Positions 1-6,608 of a DNA stretch of 12,305 nucleotides are shown here, one piece after another. The DNA is taken from NCBI GenBank assembly GCA_015490105.1, contig WFYK01000003.1, forward strand, positions 1 through 12,305. Direction: 5' to 3'. Under the pieces are notes generated by a model, which did no database searches, was not told the origin of the DNA, and worked only from the letters and a program-made list of their open reading frames with translations. This DNA is from Aquificaceae bacterium (lineage in GTDB: Bacteria > Aquificota > Aquificia > Aquificales > Aquificaceae). Position numbers and translations under genes: made by a program. The number at the start of each line of letters is the position of its first letter. Positions within the stretch are counted from its first letter, which is position 1.

Positions 1-1
1 G

Positions 2-154
2 AGGATCTTAAGCCTTGAAAAGCTCAAAGACTACGCACGAAGGCACGGCTTTAAGGATTTTGACTGGGATAAGTTTGTTCTCCATGTGATCAGAGAACCC
101 TCAAAGAGAGATCTACCCAAGGGGCGTGGTGAATCACGGAACCGCAGGATATAA
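2..154 (+). CDS. C-terminal fragment of an unrecognised protein
   Basis: An open frame enters from the left edge and ends at TAA 152-154, giving the last 50 residues of a plus-strand gene. The other two plus frames stop within the first 20 bases. The fragment looks like real protein: LEKLKDYARRHGFKDFDWDK, then a KFVLHVIREPSK stretch and a basic tail. It runs convergently into the 3' end of nadC, overlapping it by 65 bases, so its last roughly 20 residues are antisense to the nadC C-terminus. I do not recognise the family and assign no function. It could also be a chance open frame, but its composition before the overlap argues against that. Confidence 0.45.
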   Translation, partial: RILSLEKLKDYARRHGFKDFDWDKFVLHVIREPSKRDLPKGRGESRNRRI

Positions 155-914
155 AGTCAACCCCCTCAACAGCGTAATCTTTTATGTTCTCAAGGTTTAT
201 ACCCCCCGAGACCTCCACTTTCACCCTCCCGTTTACGATCTTTATCGCTTCCTTTACCCCTTCTGGGCTAAAGTTATCGAGCATAATGATGTCCACGCCC
301 TCTGAGAGAGCTTCCTCAACTTCGGTGAGATTTTCTACCTCTACCTCTATCTTATAGGCAGGACCTACCTTCTCTTTGACCAGCTTCACAGCCTCTTTCA
401 ATCCTCCCGCAACCCTCTTGTGATTGTCCTTTATGAGAACCATGTCGTAGAGGGCAAATCTGTGGTTTTTTCCTCCTCCTACCCTGACCGCGTATTTTTC
501 AAAAAATCTATATCCGGGAGTGGTTTTTCTCGTATCCAAAAGCTTTATATTTGTCCCCTCCAAGGCCTCCACTAAAGATCTCGTGTAGGTAGCTATCCCT
601 GAAAGGCTCTGAAGAAGGTTCAAAGCAAGCCGTTCGCAACTGAGGATTTCCAAAGCTCTACCTTCTATCTCTAAAAGCACCTCGCCCTCCGTAAAAAGTG
701 ATCCTTCGTTTTTCAAAGGTTTTACGTAAACGCCTCCTACCATCAGGAAAAGTTCCTCTACAAAGGGGAGGCCGGCAAGAACACCCTCGTCCTTGGCTAC
801 CACTCGAGCACGGACTACCTTCTCTTGAGCTACCGCTTCAGAAGTTATATCTCCGTGTCCTATATCCTCTTCGAGGAACCTTTTTAAACTTTCCCTTACA
901 AACAGACGGTTCAT
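90..914 (-). CDS. nadC: Quinolinate phosphoribosyltransferase (decarboxylating), NadC
   Basis: This cytosolic enzyme converts quinolinate and PRPP to nicotinate mononucleotide, CO2 and pyrophosphate, the entry to de novo NAD synthesis. The 274 residues are full length for the family. Hallmarks include EEDIGHGDITSEAV (residues 15-28), ERLALNLLQSLSGIATYT (94-111) with an active-site Arg, and LLDTRKTTPGYRFFEKYAV (125-143). They continue with GGGKNHRF (147-153), IKDNH (161-165), the barrel strand IIMLDNFSPE (209-218) and VEVSGGIN plus FISCGSV near the C-terminus. The ATG at 912-914 has no good Shine-Dalgarno sequence. It lies inside the 3' end of the upstream receiver gene, so translation is probably coupled to that gene. 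The 3' end overlaps a convergent plus-strand frame. Confidence 0.97.
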   Translation of the reverse strand: MNRLFVRESLKRFLEEDIGHGDITSEAVAQEKVVRARVVAKDEGVLAGLPFVEELFLMVGGVYVKPLKNEGSLFTEGEVLLEIEGRALEILSCERLALNLLQSLSGIATYTRSLVEALEGTNIKLLDTRKTTPGYRFFEKYAVRVGGGKNHRFALYDMVLIKDNHKRVAGGLKEAVKLVKEKVGPAYKIEVEVENLTEVEEALSEGVDIIMLDNFSPEGVKEAIKIVNGRVKVEVSGGINLENIKDYAVEGVDFISCGSVIHHAPWVDLSLRVL

Positions 915-1248
915 TTATCTTTATTATCTTCTTTTTTAAAGGTCTGTGTATGTAGGCGTCCGCACCTAAAGTTTGAGCGATGTGCTTTTTCTTCTCCATA
1001 GGAGAGAAGTAAAAAAGGAGAAACTTTGCCTGGGACGGACTCTTTTCGAGGATCCTCCGGGCCCTTTCGATCTCCCCGTATTCACAGTCAAGATCGCAAA
1101 ATACCGCGGTTATGTCCCTATCCCCGTTTAAAATTCTTGCCATATCTGTGGGACAGTCCGCAGGGACTACCTCATCGAATACGTCCGAAAGGGTAAACTT
1201 CAAGGCCTCCCTGAAAAACTTGGATCTGCTAAGGATCAAAGCCTTCAT
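838..1248 (-). CDS. Degenerate receiver (CheY-like) domain protein
   Basis: This is a small single-domain protein with the alternating strand/helix pattern of a response-regulator receiver. Beta-1 is MKALILSRS, beta-3 is AVFCDLD with a candidate phosphoacceptor at Asp52, beta-4 is AKFLLFYFS, and GADAYIHRPL (96-104) matches the usual GA-x-x-Y-x-x-KP. Key residues are lost: the beta-1 acidic pair is replaced by Ser-Arg-Ser, and the conserved Lys is Arg102. It is therefore probably a pseudo-receiver that is not phosphorylated normally. The start is the ATG at 1246-1248, because GGAGG lies 5 bases upstream; an in-frame TTG 12 bases earlier sits on that site. As read, the frame (136 aa) runs 77 bases into nadC and ends in a non-conserved basic tail. 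A slippery run at 931-937 suggests the product may instead end at 911 (112 aa). The function is unknown. Confidence 0.75.
   Translation of the reverse strand: MKALILSRSKFFREALKFTLSDVFDEVVPADCPTDMARILNGDRDITAVFCDLDCEYGEIERARRILEKSPSQAKFLLFYFSPMEKKKHIAQTLGADAYIHRPLKKKIIKINEPSVCKGKFKKVPRRGYRTRRYNF
931..937 (-). other. A AAA AAG heptamer, possible -1 frameshift site
   Basis: On the minus strand the receiver frame reads TTA AAA AAG AAG, placing a classic A AAA AAG slippery heptamer in the correct phase. A -1 slip gives Lys-Lys-Glu-Asp-Asn-Lys-Asp-Lys and then TGA at 911-913. That TGA overlaps the nadC ATG as ATGA, a standard coupled-gene junction. One extra A in the run (an assembly or real indel difference) would give the same result. 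Losing one A, or a +1 slip, would stop at TAA at 924-926. I did not identify a stimulatory hairpin or upstream Shine-Dalgarno. Confidence 0.4.
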
Positions 1249-1273
1249 AAGAACCTCCAAAAAAATTCCTTTT

Positions 1274-1301
1274 ATTTTAGGCCGAAACGGGAGATTTGCA
1301 A
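1274..1301 (-). promoter_or_regulatory. Sigma-70-type promoter for the receiver-nadC unit
   Basis: On the minus strand TTGCAA (1296-1301) and TAAAAT (1274-1279) are separated by 16 bases. This lies in the short gap between the amidase stop and the receiver start. Predicted transcription begins near 1267 and leaves a leader of about 20 bases carrying the GGAGG site at 1254-1258. Confidence 0.5.
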
Positions 1302-1313
1302 GGAAATTGAGAT

Positions 1314-2522
1314 TCAGTTTAGAGACACGAGCTTTTGACCGAAGTCCTCACCGTAGAAGTATCTGACGATGGCTCTGTATATGGCCCAAGCTACCCTTCT
1401 TTGGAACTCAGGATTTTTAAGTTTTTTAGCCTCCCTTGGGTTGGTTATAAAACCGGTTTCAACCAATACTGAAGGAATGCCCGGGGTCTTTAAAACCGCA
1501 AACCCCGCTCTGTTTATGCCTTTGAAGTAGACCTCGTTACCCAAAACACTCCTCAGTTCCTTAGCAAGGATCCTGCCAAATAAAACACTCTCCCTCAGAG
1601 TCACATCTATGGCAAAGTCTGCGAGGACCTTTTTAACCACAGGGGTATTTATTCGCGCAGCGTCTCCTAAAACGAGCCGTGCGTAAGATCTGTTTCTCAG
1701 GATCTGATATTTTTTCTCCATAGCCCTCTTGTAGGAGAGGGCAAAGACTTGGGTTCCGCGTGCCCGCGGGTTTTTTCTTGGTGCAGCGTCCGAGTGGATA
1801 CTTATTAAAAGATCCGCCCTGTTCATCAGGGCTATTTTTGCCCTTTTGTGAAGGGGAACAAAGTAGTCGCCTTTCCGAGTAAGGATAACTTTAAACCTTC
1901 CGTCCCTTTTTAAAAACTGAGCAACCTTCTTGGCTATAGCCAAGTTCACATCCTTTTCCTTGACACCTCCCCAACCCACCGCTCCCGGATCCTTACCGCC
2001 GTGGCCGGGGTCTATAACTATCACCCTGTCCCTGAATATAAAGGGTTGGCTTTTTACTTTAAGGATCAGATCCCTTATGGGGTCTTCCTTCTTAGCGACC
2101 TGCTCATCCTTTTTGCGGGATTCCGCCTCCTTGACTATCTTGAGGATCTCTTCGTATATCTCGTTCTCTTCCTTTATGATGTCCAGAACTATCCTGAAGG
2201 GTCTCTTCAAAGCGAAAGCCTTCAAGGAAAACATCTCCCCGTAATAGAGGACTATCCGGGTTCCCCATCGGTGTTTACCTACCCTTACCTTTATCCCTTT
2301 AGGGACCTTTATCCTGCCTACCTTCTTTTCTCCGTAGATATCTACCACTATCCTCCGCGGATTTTCCAAGGTAAAGACCTTGAAATCCCTTTCCCTGGAC
2401 AGATCAAAGACTATCCTTACCTTGTCCTCGTAGACTCCGTATCTGCTCTCGATCTTAGACCACGAAAAACTAAAGACTATCAAAATCAAAAGGCTAAAAG
2501 CTCTCAAATTCCTCAGGAACAC
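1314..2522 (-). CDS. amiC: Secreted N-acetylmuramoyl-L-alanine amidase (AMIN + Amidase_3)
   Basis: This zinc amidase cuts the bond between N-acetylmuramic acid and L-alanine in periplasmic peptidoglycan, the AmiA/B/C role in daughter-cell separation. Residues 1-22 form a signal peptide with a strongly hydrophobic core. Residues about 28-115 form an AMIN targeting domain (VRIVFDLSRE, RRIVVDIYG, FRIVLDII). A charged linker (117-160) follows, then Amidase_3 from 166. Zinc ligands are His174 in DPGHGG, Glu189 in VKEKDVNLA and His243 in SIHSD; Glu355 in VETGFITN is catalytic. An insert of roughly 262-310 between strands resembles the autoinhibitory helix region of AmiB/AmiC, which implies an EnvC/NlpD-like activator elsewhere. 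The start is GTG 2520-2522, with GGAGG 6 bases upstream inside the HerA gene, giving a 29-base overlap. The amiC symbol rests on architecture, not proven orthology. Confidence 0.92.
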   Translation of the reverse strand: MFLRNLRAFSLLILIVFSFSWSKIESRYGVYEDKVRIVFDLSRERDFKVFTLENPRRIVVDIYGEKKVGRIKVPKGIKVRVGKHRWGTRIVLYYGEMFSLKAFALKRPFRIVLDIIKEENEIYEEILKIVKEAESRKKDEQVAKKEDPIRDLILKVKSQPFIFRDRVIVIDPGHGGKDPGAVGWGGVKEKDVNLAIAKKVAQFLKRDGRFKVILTRKGDYFVPLHKRAKIALMNRADLLISIHSDAAPRKNPRARGTQVFALSYKRAMEKKYQILRNRSYARLVLGDAARINTPVVKKVLADFAIDVTLRESVLFGRILAKELRSVLGNEVYFKGINRAGFAVLKTPGIPSVLVETGFITNPREAKKLKNPEFQRRVAWAIYRAIVRYFYGEDFGQKLVSLN

Positions 2523-4158
2523 TTACTTCCTCCGCTACCTCTTCCCGCTTGGTAGCCCAAGGTGAGAGGGGAAAGGTTATAGTGAGCGGTATGGGAATGT
2601 CCGGTTGGTATAGGATCATCGTTCCCTTCTTTAGCATTATTGCCCTCTGGCGCAGATTTCCTATTAGGAACTCGTATTCCTTGCTGAGGACTTCAGAACT
2701 GTCAAGCCTGCCTGTTACCTTTACCGCTGCGTTGGCAACCACCCTCTTTTCCACCTCACTTGCGGTTTGCTGTGCTCCTATCAGAATCACCCCCAAACTT
2801 CTTCCCCTCTCAGCGATGTCAAGCAAAACATCCTTTATAGGGCTCCAACCTTCCTTAGGCGCGTATTTGTTAAGTTCGTCCAAAACCACGAAGATTTTAG
2901 GATAGGGTCTCCCTGTCTCTTCCTTTTCTTTGAAGATCCTCTTTAGGATCGCACCTACCACAAACATTTTAGCTATGCTGTGAAGGTCGGAGATGTCTAT
3001 AACCGAAAGCCTGACATCCCTCCAGTTTATGGGGTTCGATGCGCTTCCGTGGATCAGTTTCGAGCAGTGGTTCGATGCATGATCAAAACGCCTCAAGAAA
3101 GCGTTTACGGTAGCACTCTGGGCTGTGCCGAACCACTCCTTGTATCTTTCCTTGTCCACATCCCTTTCGTCCAATATGGTTTGCATAAGATTCTTAAGGT
3201 CTTCAAGTGTCCTTATCTCCTTCCCGTTTTCGTCAGCAAGCACTCCCGGAGGGCTTGTATAGGCAAGCTGTTGTAGTTTTGTAGCTACCCTATCGATCAC
3301 GTAGTGAAGGTTGGAGGTCCCCTCGTGACCTTCTGAAAACATGAATTTGATTAGACCATCTTGGGCAAACTCACGCATACTCCAGCTGTAAACGTTTGCG
3401 TCAAGCCTCTCCCTTGCGGAGGGGACATTGCTCCCCGCTTCTTCGGGAGGAGAGTAGAAACAAACATCCTTAAAAGGTTCAGGAGGTAGCCCCATCCTTT
3501 CAAAGGCTTTTCTGTGTTCTTCGGAGAATCTCTTATTCTTCTTGTCTATCCAGAGGAGGTCTTTGCCTTTAACGTTGAAGATTATCCCGTGTATGTTCCG
3601 CGTGTCGTCCGCCTTTTGGAAGATTGAATAGAGCAAAAACAGAGCGTAAGAGGTTTTAGTAGCCACCCCGGACATACCCGATATGGAGACGTGCGCTCCC
3701 TCCTTTCCGTTCAAGAAGTCGTAGTTTATATACACTACGTTCCCCGTTCTGGAAAGGCCCGCAGGGATCTTTACCCTCATGTTGTCGAAAAAGAGAGCCT
3801 TCTCCAGATCTTGGCCCGTCGCTAAGAAAACCTCCGATCCAGGTGCAGGAGGGATAAATATCTCAGGCTCGATACGCGTCACCATTACTTTTGCCACGTA
3901 AGCTAAATTTGCGGGAACTATGCCTTTCTTAAACAGTTCCACTTCGTAAGCCTTTTCAAGACCTTCGAGATACTTTTGGATCTCTTCAACAACACCGTAG
4001 AACCTCACGCTACTTATACCTTCGAGACCTTCAACTTCCGATACCGCAACGACAACATCGTCCAGCTGGAGGACCTTACCCTTTTCGACCCCCACCCAAA
4101 ACTCAAAGGGACTTGAAACCTTACCGCCTATTGCCAAAACACTTCCCACGTAGCTCAT
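2494..4158 (-). CDS. HerA-type DNA-translocase/helicase ATPase
   Basis: This 554-residue protein belongs to the HerA/FtsK group of hexameric ATPases. Residues about 3-42 look like the N-terminal HAS beta-barrel (YVGSVLAIGG...). The ATPase core carries ISGMSGVATKTSYALFLL (159-176) at the P-loop position, Walker B KIFVVLDELN with Asp427-Glu428, an arginine-finger region AERGRSLGV (449-457), and GAQQ (461-464) as a probable polar sensor. The P-loop is non-standard: the Gly before Lys is missing and there is an extra residue. I recall similar GVATKT forms in other bacterial HerA-like proteins, but this is unchecked. Archaeal HerA works with NurA in end resection and bacterial HerA often with defence effectors. 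Neither is here; the downstream gene is a cell-wall amidase. The start is ATG 4156-4158, with no Shine-Dalgarno but TATTAT 6 bases upstream, consistent with a leaderless mRNA. Confidence 0.85.
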   Translation of the reverse strand: MSYVGSVLAIGGKVSSPFEFWVGVEKGKVLQLDDVVVAVSEVEGLEGISSVRFYGVVEEIQKYLEGLEKAYEVELFKKGIVPANLAYVAKVMVTRIEPEIFIPPAPGSEVFLATGQDLEKALFFDNMRVKIPAGLSRTGNVVYINYDFLNGKEGAHVSISGMSGVATKTSYALFLLYSIFQKADDTRNIHGIIFNVKGKDLLWIDKKNKRFSEEHRKAFERMGLPPEPFKDVCFYSPPEEAGSNVPSARERLDANVYSWSMREFAQDGLIKFMFSEGHEGTSNLHYVIDRVATKLQQLAYTSPPGVLADENGKEIRTLEDLKNLMQTILDERDVDKERYKEWFGTAQSATVNAFLRRFDHASNHCSKLIHGSASNPINWRDVRLSVIDISDLHSIAKMFVVGAILKRIFKEKEETGRPYPKIFVVLDELNKYAPKEGWSPIKDVLLDIAERGRSLGVILIGAQQTASEVEKRVVANAAVKVTGRLDSSEVLSKEYEFLIGNLRQRAIMLKKGTMILYQPDIPIPLTITFPLSPWATKREEVAEEVSVPEEFESF

Positions 4159-4189
4159 ACTTAAATAATAAGGTCGGAAGGTGGGAAAT
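4159..4189. promoter_or_regulatory. 31-base divergent intergenic region with a shared AT-rich element
   Basis: This is all the DNA between the herA-like ATG and the divergent channel ATG. It holds CTTAAATAATAAG (4160-4172), whose CTTA/TAAG ends are symmetric, and on the minus strand TATTAT (4165-4170), a good -10 hexamer 6 bases from the HerA start. On the plus strand the same block could act as a weak -10, but I find no convincing -35 for either direction. The plus-strand ribosome site GGAAGGTGGG occupies the right end. Promoter parts probably extend into both coding regions. Confidence 0.4.
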
Positions 4190-5326
4190 ATGGCCAAAAG
4201 GAAGCTCAAATACAGAATAAAGAGGAGACTTAAGAAAAAAAGGGAACCAAAACTTATCGAAATTTATGAAAGACGCTTCATAGAAGCTTTGAGGGAAATA
4301 AGAATCCCGCTTCTCATGCTTCACACAGCACTCACCGTAGGAACCTTAGGCTACATGATCCTGTCAGGAGGGGACTTTATCAACTCCTTTTACATGACCG
4401 TGATAACCATAGGGACCATAGGATACGGTGAAGTGGTAGCGGGAAGTGAAACGCTCTACGGAAGGATATTTACCTCCTTTCTATCTCTGATGGGCATAGG
4501 GATCTTCACCACCTCTGTGACCGTCATAGTAAGGATATTTTTCAAGGAGGATATAATTAAGCTTTACAAGGCTATAAAGATGCTCAGAGAGATAGAGAAC
4601 CTTGAAGGGCATTACATAATATGTGGATACGATAAAACATCCGCTTGGCTCGCTCAGAGCCTAAAGAAGAGAAAGATCCCTTTCGTTGTGGTTGAAGCCA
4701 GGCAATCCGCCCTGAAGTATATACAAGAGCATCGGATAAAGTATTTCATCCTTGAAGAGCCTCACAGGAGGTCAACTTTGCTTTCCGCGGGTATAAAGAA
4801 AGCGAGGGGGATGGTGGTAAATCTCGGCGATGACGCAACCAACATAGCGGTTATAGTCACCGCACGCCTAATGAGGCCCTCAAAGGAAGACTTTTACATA
4901 TTCTCCTTTGCGTCAACGGACGGGACCGCGGAAAAGATGGAGGAGCTGGGTGCAAACAAAGCGTTAGTTCCCAACAAGCTCCTCGCTACGCGTCTTGCCG
5001 CATACATACTTCACACCAGTTCCGCTTTCATCTCGGATCTCTTCGACAGGATAGCCTTCGGTGAGGAATCTGACATCGACATACTTGAGATAAAGGTAAC
5101 ACCCGGATCACCCCTCGTAGGGAAACGCCTGAGAGACATAGACTTGAGAAAGACCTTGAAGGTAACCGTGATAGCTATCCGTAAAGAAGATGGAACGCTC
5201 AACGTGACGGTAACGGGGGAGACACCCATAGAGGAGGGAGACACCCTTATAGTCTTTGGAGAGCCTAAAAACTTGACAAGGGCCCAAAGGATACTTTTGG
5301 AAAATCCTGATAAGGTGGTCGTTTGA
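4190..5326 (+). CDS. Two-TM potassium channel with C-terminal RCK (TrkA-N/TrkA-C) domains
   Basis: An MthK/Kch-like channel of 378 residues. A strongly basic N-terminus (13 Lys/Arg in the first 21) precedes TM1 (about 38-58), the pore helix and selectivity filter TIGYGE (76-81), and TM2 (about 93-117). RCK-N (about 140-260) starts HYIICGYDKTSAWLAQSL. Its dinucleotide loop lacks the second and third glycines of GxGxxG; MthK's loop is likewise degenerate, so a ligand such as divalent cation rather than NAD(H) is possible. TrkA-C (about 298-360) contains GSPLVGKRLRDIDL and EEGDTLIVFG. The start is the ATG at 4190, with AAGGTGGG just upstream; a GTG 9 bases earlier lies in that ribosome site. It is first in a plus-strand cluster, and its TGA overlaps the next ATG (TGATG). 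The expected role is potassium flux at the inner membrane. The ligand is not predictable. Confidence 0.92.
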   Translation: MAKRKLKYRIKRRLKKKREPKLIEIYERRFIEALREIRIPLLMLHTALTVGTLGYMILSGGDFINSFYMTVITIGTIGYGEVVAGSETLYGRIFTSFLSLMGIGIFTTSVTVIVRIFFKEDIIKLYKAIKMLREIENLEGHYIICGYDKTSAWLAQSLKKRKIPFVVVEARQSALKYIQEHRIKYFILEEPHRRSTLLSAGIKKARGMVVNLGDDATNIAVIVTARLMRPSKEDFYIFSFASTDGTAEKMEELGANKALVPNKLLATRLAAYILHTSSAFISDLFDRIAFGEESDIDILEIKVTPGSPLVGKRLRDIDLRKTLKVTVIAIRKEDGTLNVTVTGETPIEEGDTLIVFGEPKNLTRAQRILLENPDKVVV

Positions 5327-5670
5327 TGCGCTACAAGAAGATAATTACGGACTTTTTTATTTTGATGTCCCTCACCACCAACATAAGTTTTATAGTCAGT
5401 CCGAACCCTTACGAGCTGGTGATAACGGTCGCTGCAAACCTTGCGGCGACGATCCTTAAGATAGGGGAGGGTAGGGTTCTCTCTACGGAGATGCTTGCTT
5501 CAAGCCTCGTAGCGGACCTGCACTTGATCCCCGCACTCTTTATATTCTTCTTGGGGGATACCGTTGAAGCGGTGGGGCTTGCCCAAGGAGCCCTCGCTGC
5601 GAACATAATTTCAGTGATCATTTCCATAATCGAGACAGTTCTGAGTGCCTTTACGGAAGAGGAGGAGTGA
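5326..5670 (+). CDS. Small four-helix membrane protein, DUF6394-like
   Basis: This 114-residue integral membrane protein has hydrophobic segments at about 8-25, 30-46, 55-78 and 86-108 and an acidic Glu-rich C-terminus. The pattern TDFFILMSLTTNISF, NPYELVITVAANLAATILK and LASSLVADLHLIPA resembles the DUF6394 family as I remember it; this is recollection, not a search. The ATG at 5326 shares its A with the channel stop (TGATG) and has AAGGTGGT 8 bases upstream, so the two genes are translationally coupled. A role as a channel accessory subunit is an inference from position only. Confidence 0.75.
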   Translation: MRYKKIITDFFILMSLTTNISFIVSPNPYELVITVAANLAATILKIGEGRVLSTEMLASSLVADLHLIPALFIFFLGDTVEAVGLAQGALAANIISVIISIIETVLSAFTEEEE

Positions 5671-5673
5671 TCT

Positions 5674-6588
5674 TTGAAGGTAGGGGAGGTCATACAGGAG
5701 GTATCTAAAGCCCTAAGGGGGAAGGAGGAGGTAATAGAGAAAGCTCTCCTATGTTTGCTCGCGGAAGGCCATCTCCTGATAGAGGATGTTCCGGGTGTAG
5801 GTAAAACCACCTTAGCTTTGTCTCTATCGAAGGTCCTCGACCTCTCCTTTGCACGTATCCAGTTCACTACGGATCTCATGCCCTCGGACATAACGGGGAC
5901 ATCGATCTTCGATCAGCGAAAGAAGGATTTTGTCTTCAAGGAAGGTCCCATATTCAACAACGTGGTTCTGGCGGATGAAATAAACAGGGCGACTCCGAAA
6001 ACCCAAAGTGCTCTCTTGGAGGCTATGGCGGAAAAGCAGGTGACGGTGGACGGCGTTACCTACCCTCTGCCAAGGCCCTTTTTCGTGATAGCTACGCAAA
6101 ACCCGATGGATCACTACGGAACCTTTCCGCTCCCGGAATCTCAGCTCGACAGGTTTACCATGCGCATATCTGTAGGCTATCCGAGTCCCGAGGTAGAGGT
6201 CAGCATGGTTTCCGGAACGAGCCCAATTGAGCTGGTCCAAAACCTGAGAGTTGTCCTATCCAAGAAAGATCTGTTGGGGATCTTGGAAGAGGTTAAAAGG
6301 GTGTTCATAGGAGAAGATGTGGCCAAAGTAGTAGTGGATCTTGTGAGGTTCACGCGGGAAGATCCGAGGGTGATCTTGGGTGTGTCGCCCAGAGGGTCGA
6401 TCCACTTGGCTACGGTTTCTAAAGCAAAGGCTTATCTGAGGGAAAGGGACTTTGTAGTCCCCGAAGACGTTTTAGAGGTTGCTCCCTACGTTCTAAGCCA
6501 CAGGATGATAGTTCGTGAAGGATCTTCAGGAGAGGAGGTGATCAAGGACGCGGTTAAAACACTCAAGGAGAGCTTATCATATAAATAG
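5674..6588 (+). CDS. MoxR family AAA+ ATPase
   Basis: MoxR ATPases are chaperone-like AAA+ proteins that help mature or activate metal-enzyme and membrane complexes, usually with VWA-domain partners. The 304 residues are near the usual length. Walker A is EDVPGVGKTT (37-46) and Walker B is VVLADEINRA with Asp101-Glu102. Sensor 1 is in ATQNPMDHYGTFPLPESQLD (140-159), followed by Arg160 as arginine finger. Sensor 2 Arg240 lies in GVSPRGSIHLA, with the C-terminal helical lid to 304. The start is TTG 5674-5676, with GGAGGAG 6 bases upstream overlapping the end of the preceding gene. The DUF58 and VWA genes that normally follow moxR are absent. The next gene is an unrecognised helical protein, and the neighbours are membrane transport genes. 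The client is therefore unknown. Confidence 0.94.
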   Translation: MKVGEVIQEVSKALRGKEEVIEKALLCLLAEGHLLIEDVPGVGKTTLALSLSKVLDLSFARIQFTTDLMPSDITGTSIFDQRKKDFVFKEGPIFNNVVLADEINRATPKTQSALLEAMAEKQVTVDGVTYPLPRPFFVIATQNPMDHYGTFPLPESQLDRFTMRISVGYPSPEVEVSMVSGTSPIELVQNLRVVLSKKDLLGILEEVKRVFIGEDVAKVVVDLVRFTREDPRVILGVSPRGSIHLATVSKAKAYLRERDFVVPEDVLEVAPYVLSHRMIVREGSSGEEVIKDAVKTLKESLSYK

Positions 6589-6608
6589 GCTTTCGGAGGT
6601 GTCTTTGA

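Noticed and set aside
1249..1260. In-frame TTG at 1258-1260 as start of the receiver protein
   Set aside because: It overlaps the GGAGG ribosome site that is ideally spaced for the ATG at 1246-1248, and the receiver fold begins at MKALIL.
4181..4189. GTG at 4181-4183 as the channel start
   Set aside because: It lies inside the purine-rich ribosome site serving the ATG at 4190.
4159..4209. Upstream TTG (4209) adding 17 residues to the HerA-like protein
   Set aside because: It would overlap the start of the divergent channel gene, has no ribosome site, and the added residues do not fit the HAS barrel.
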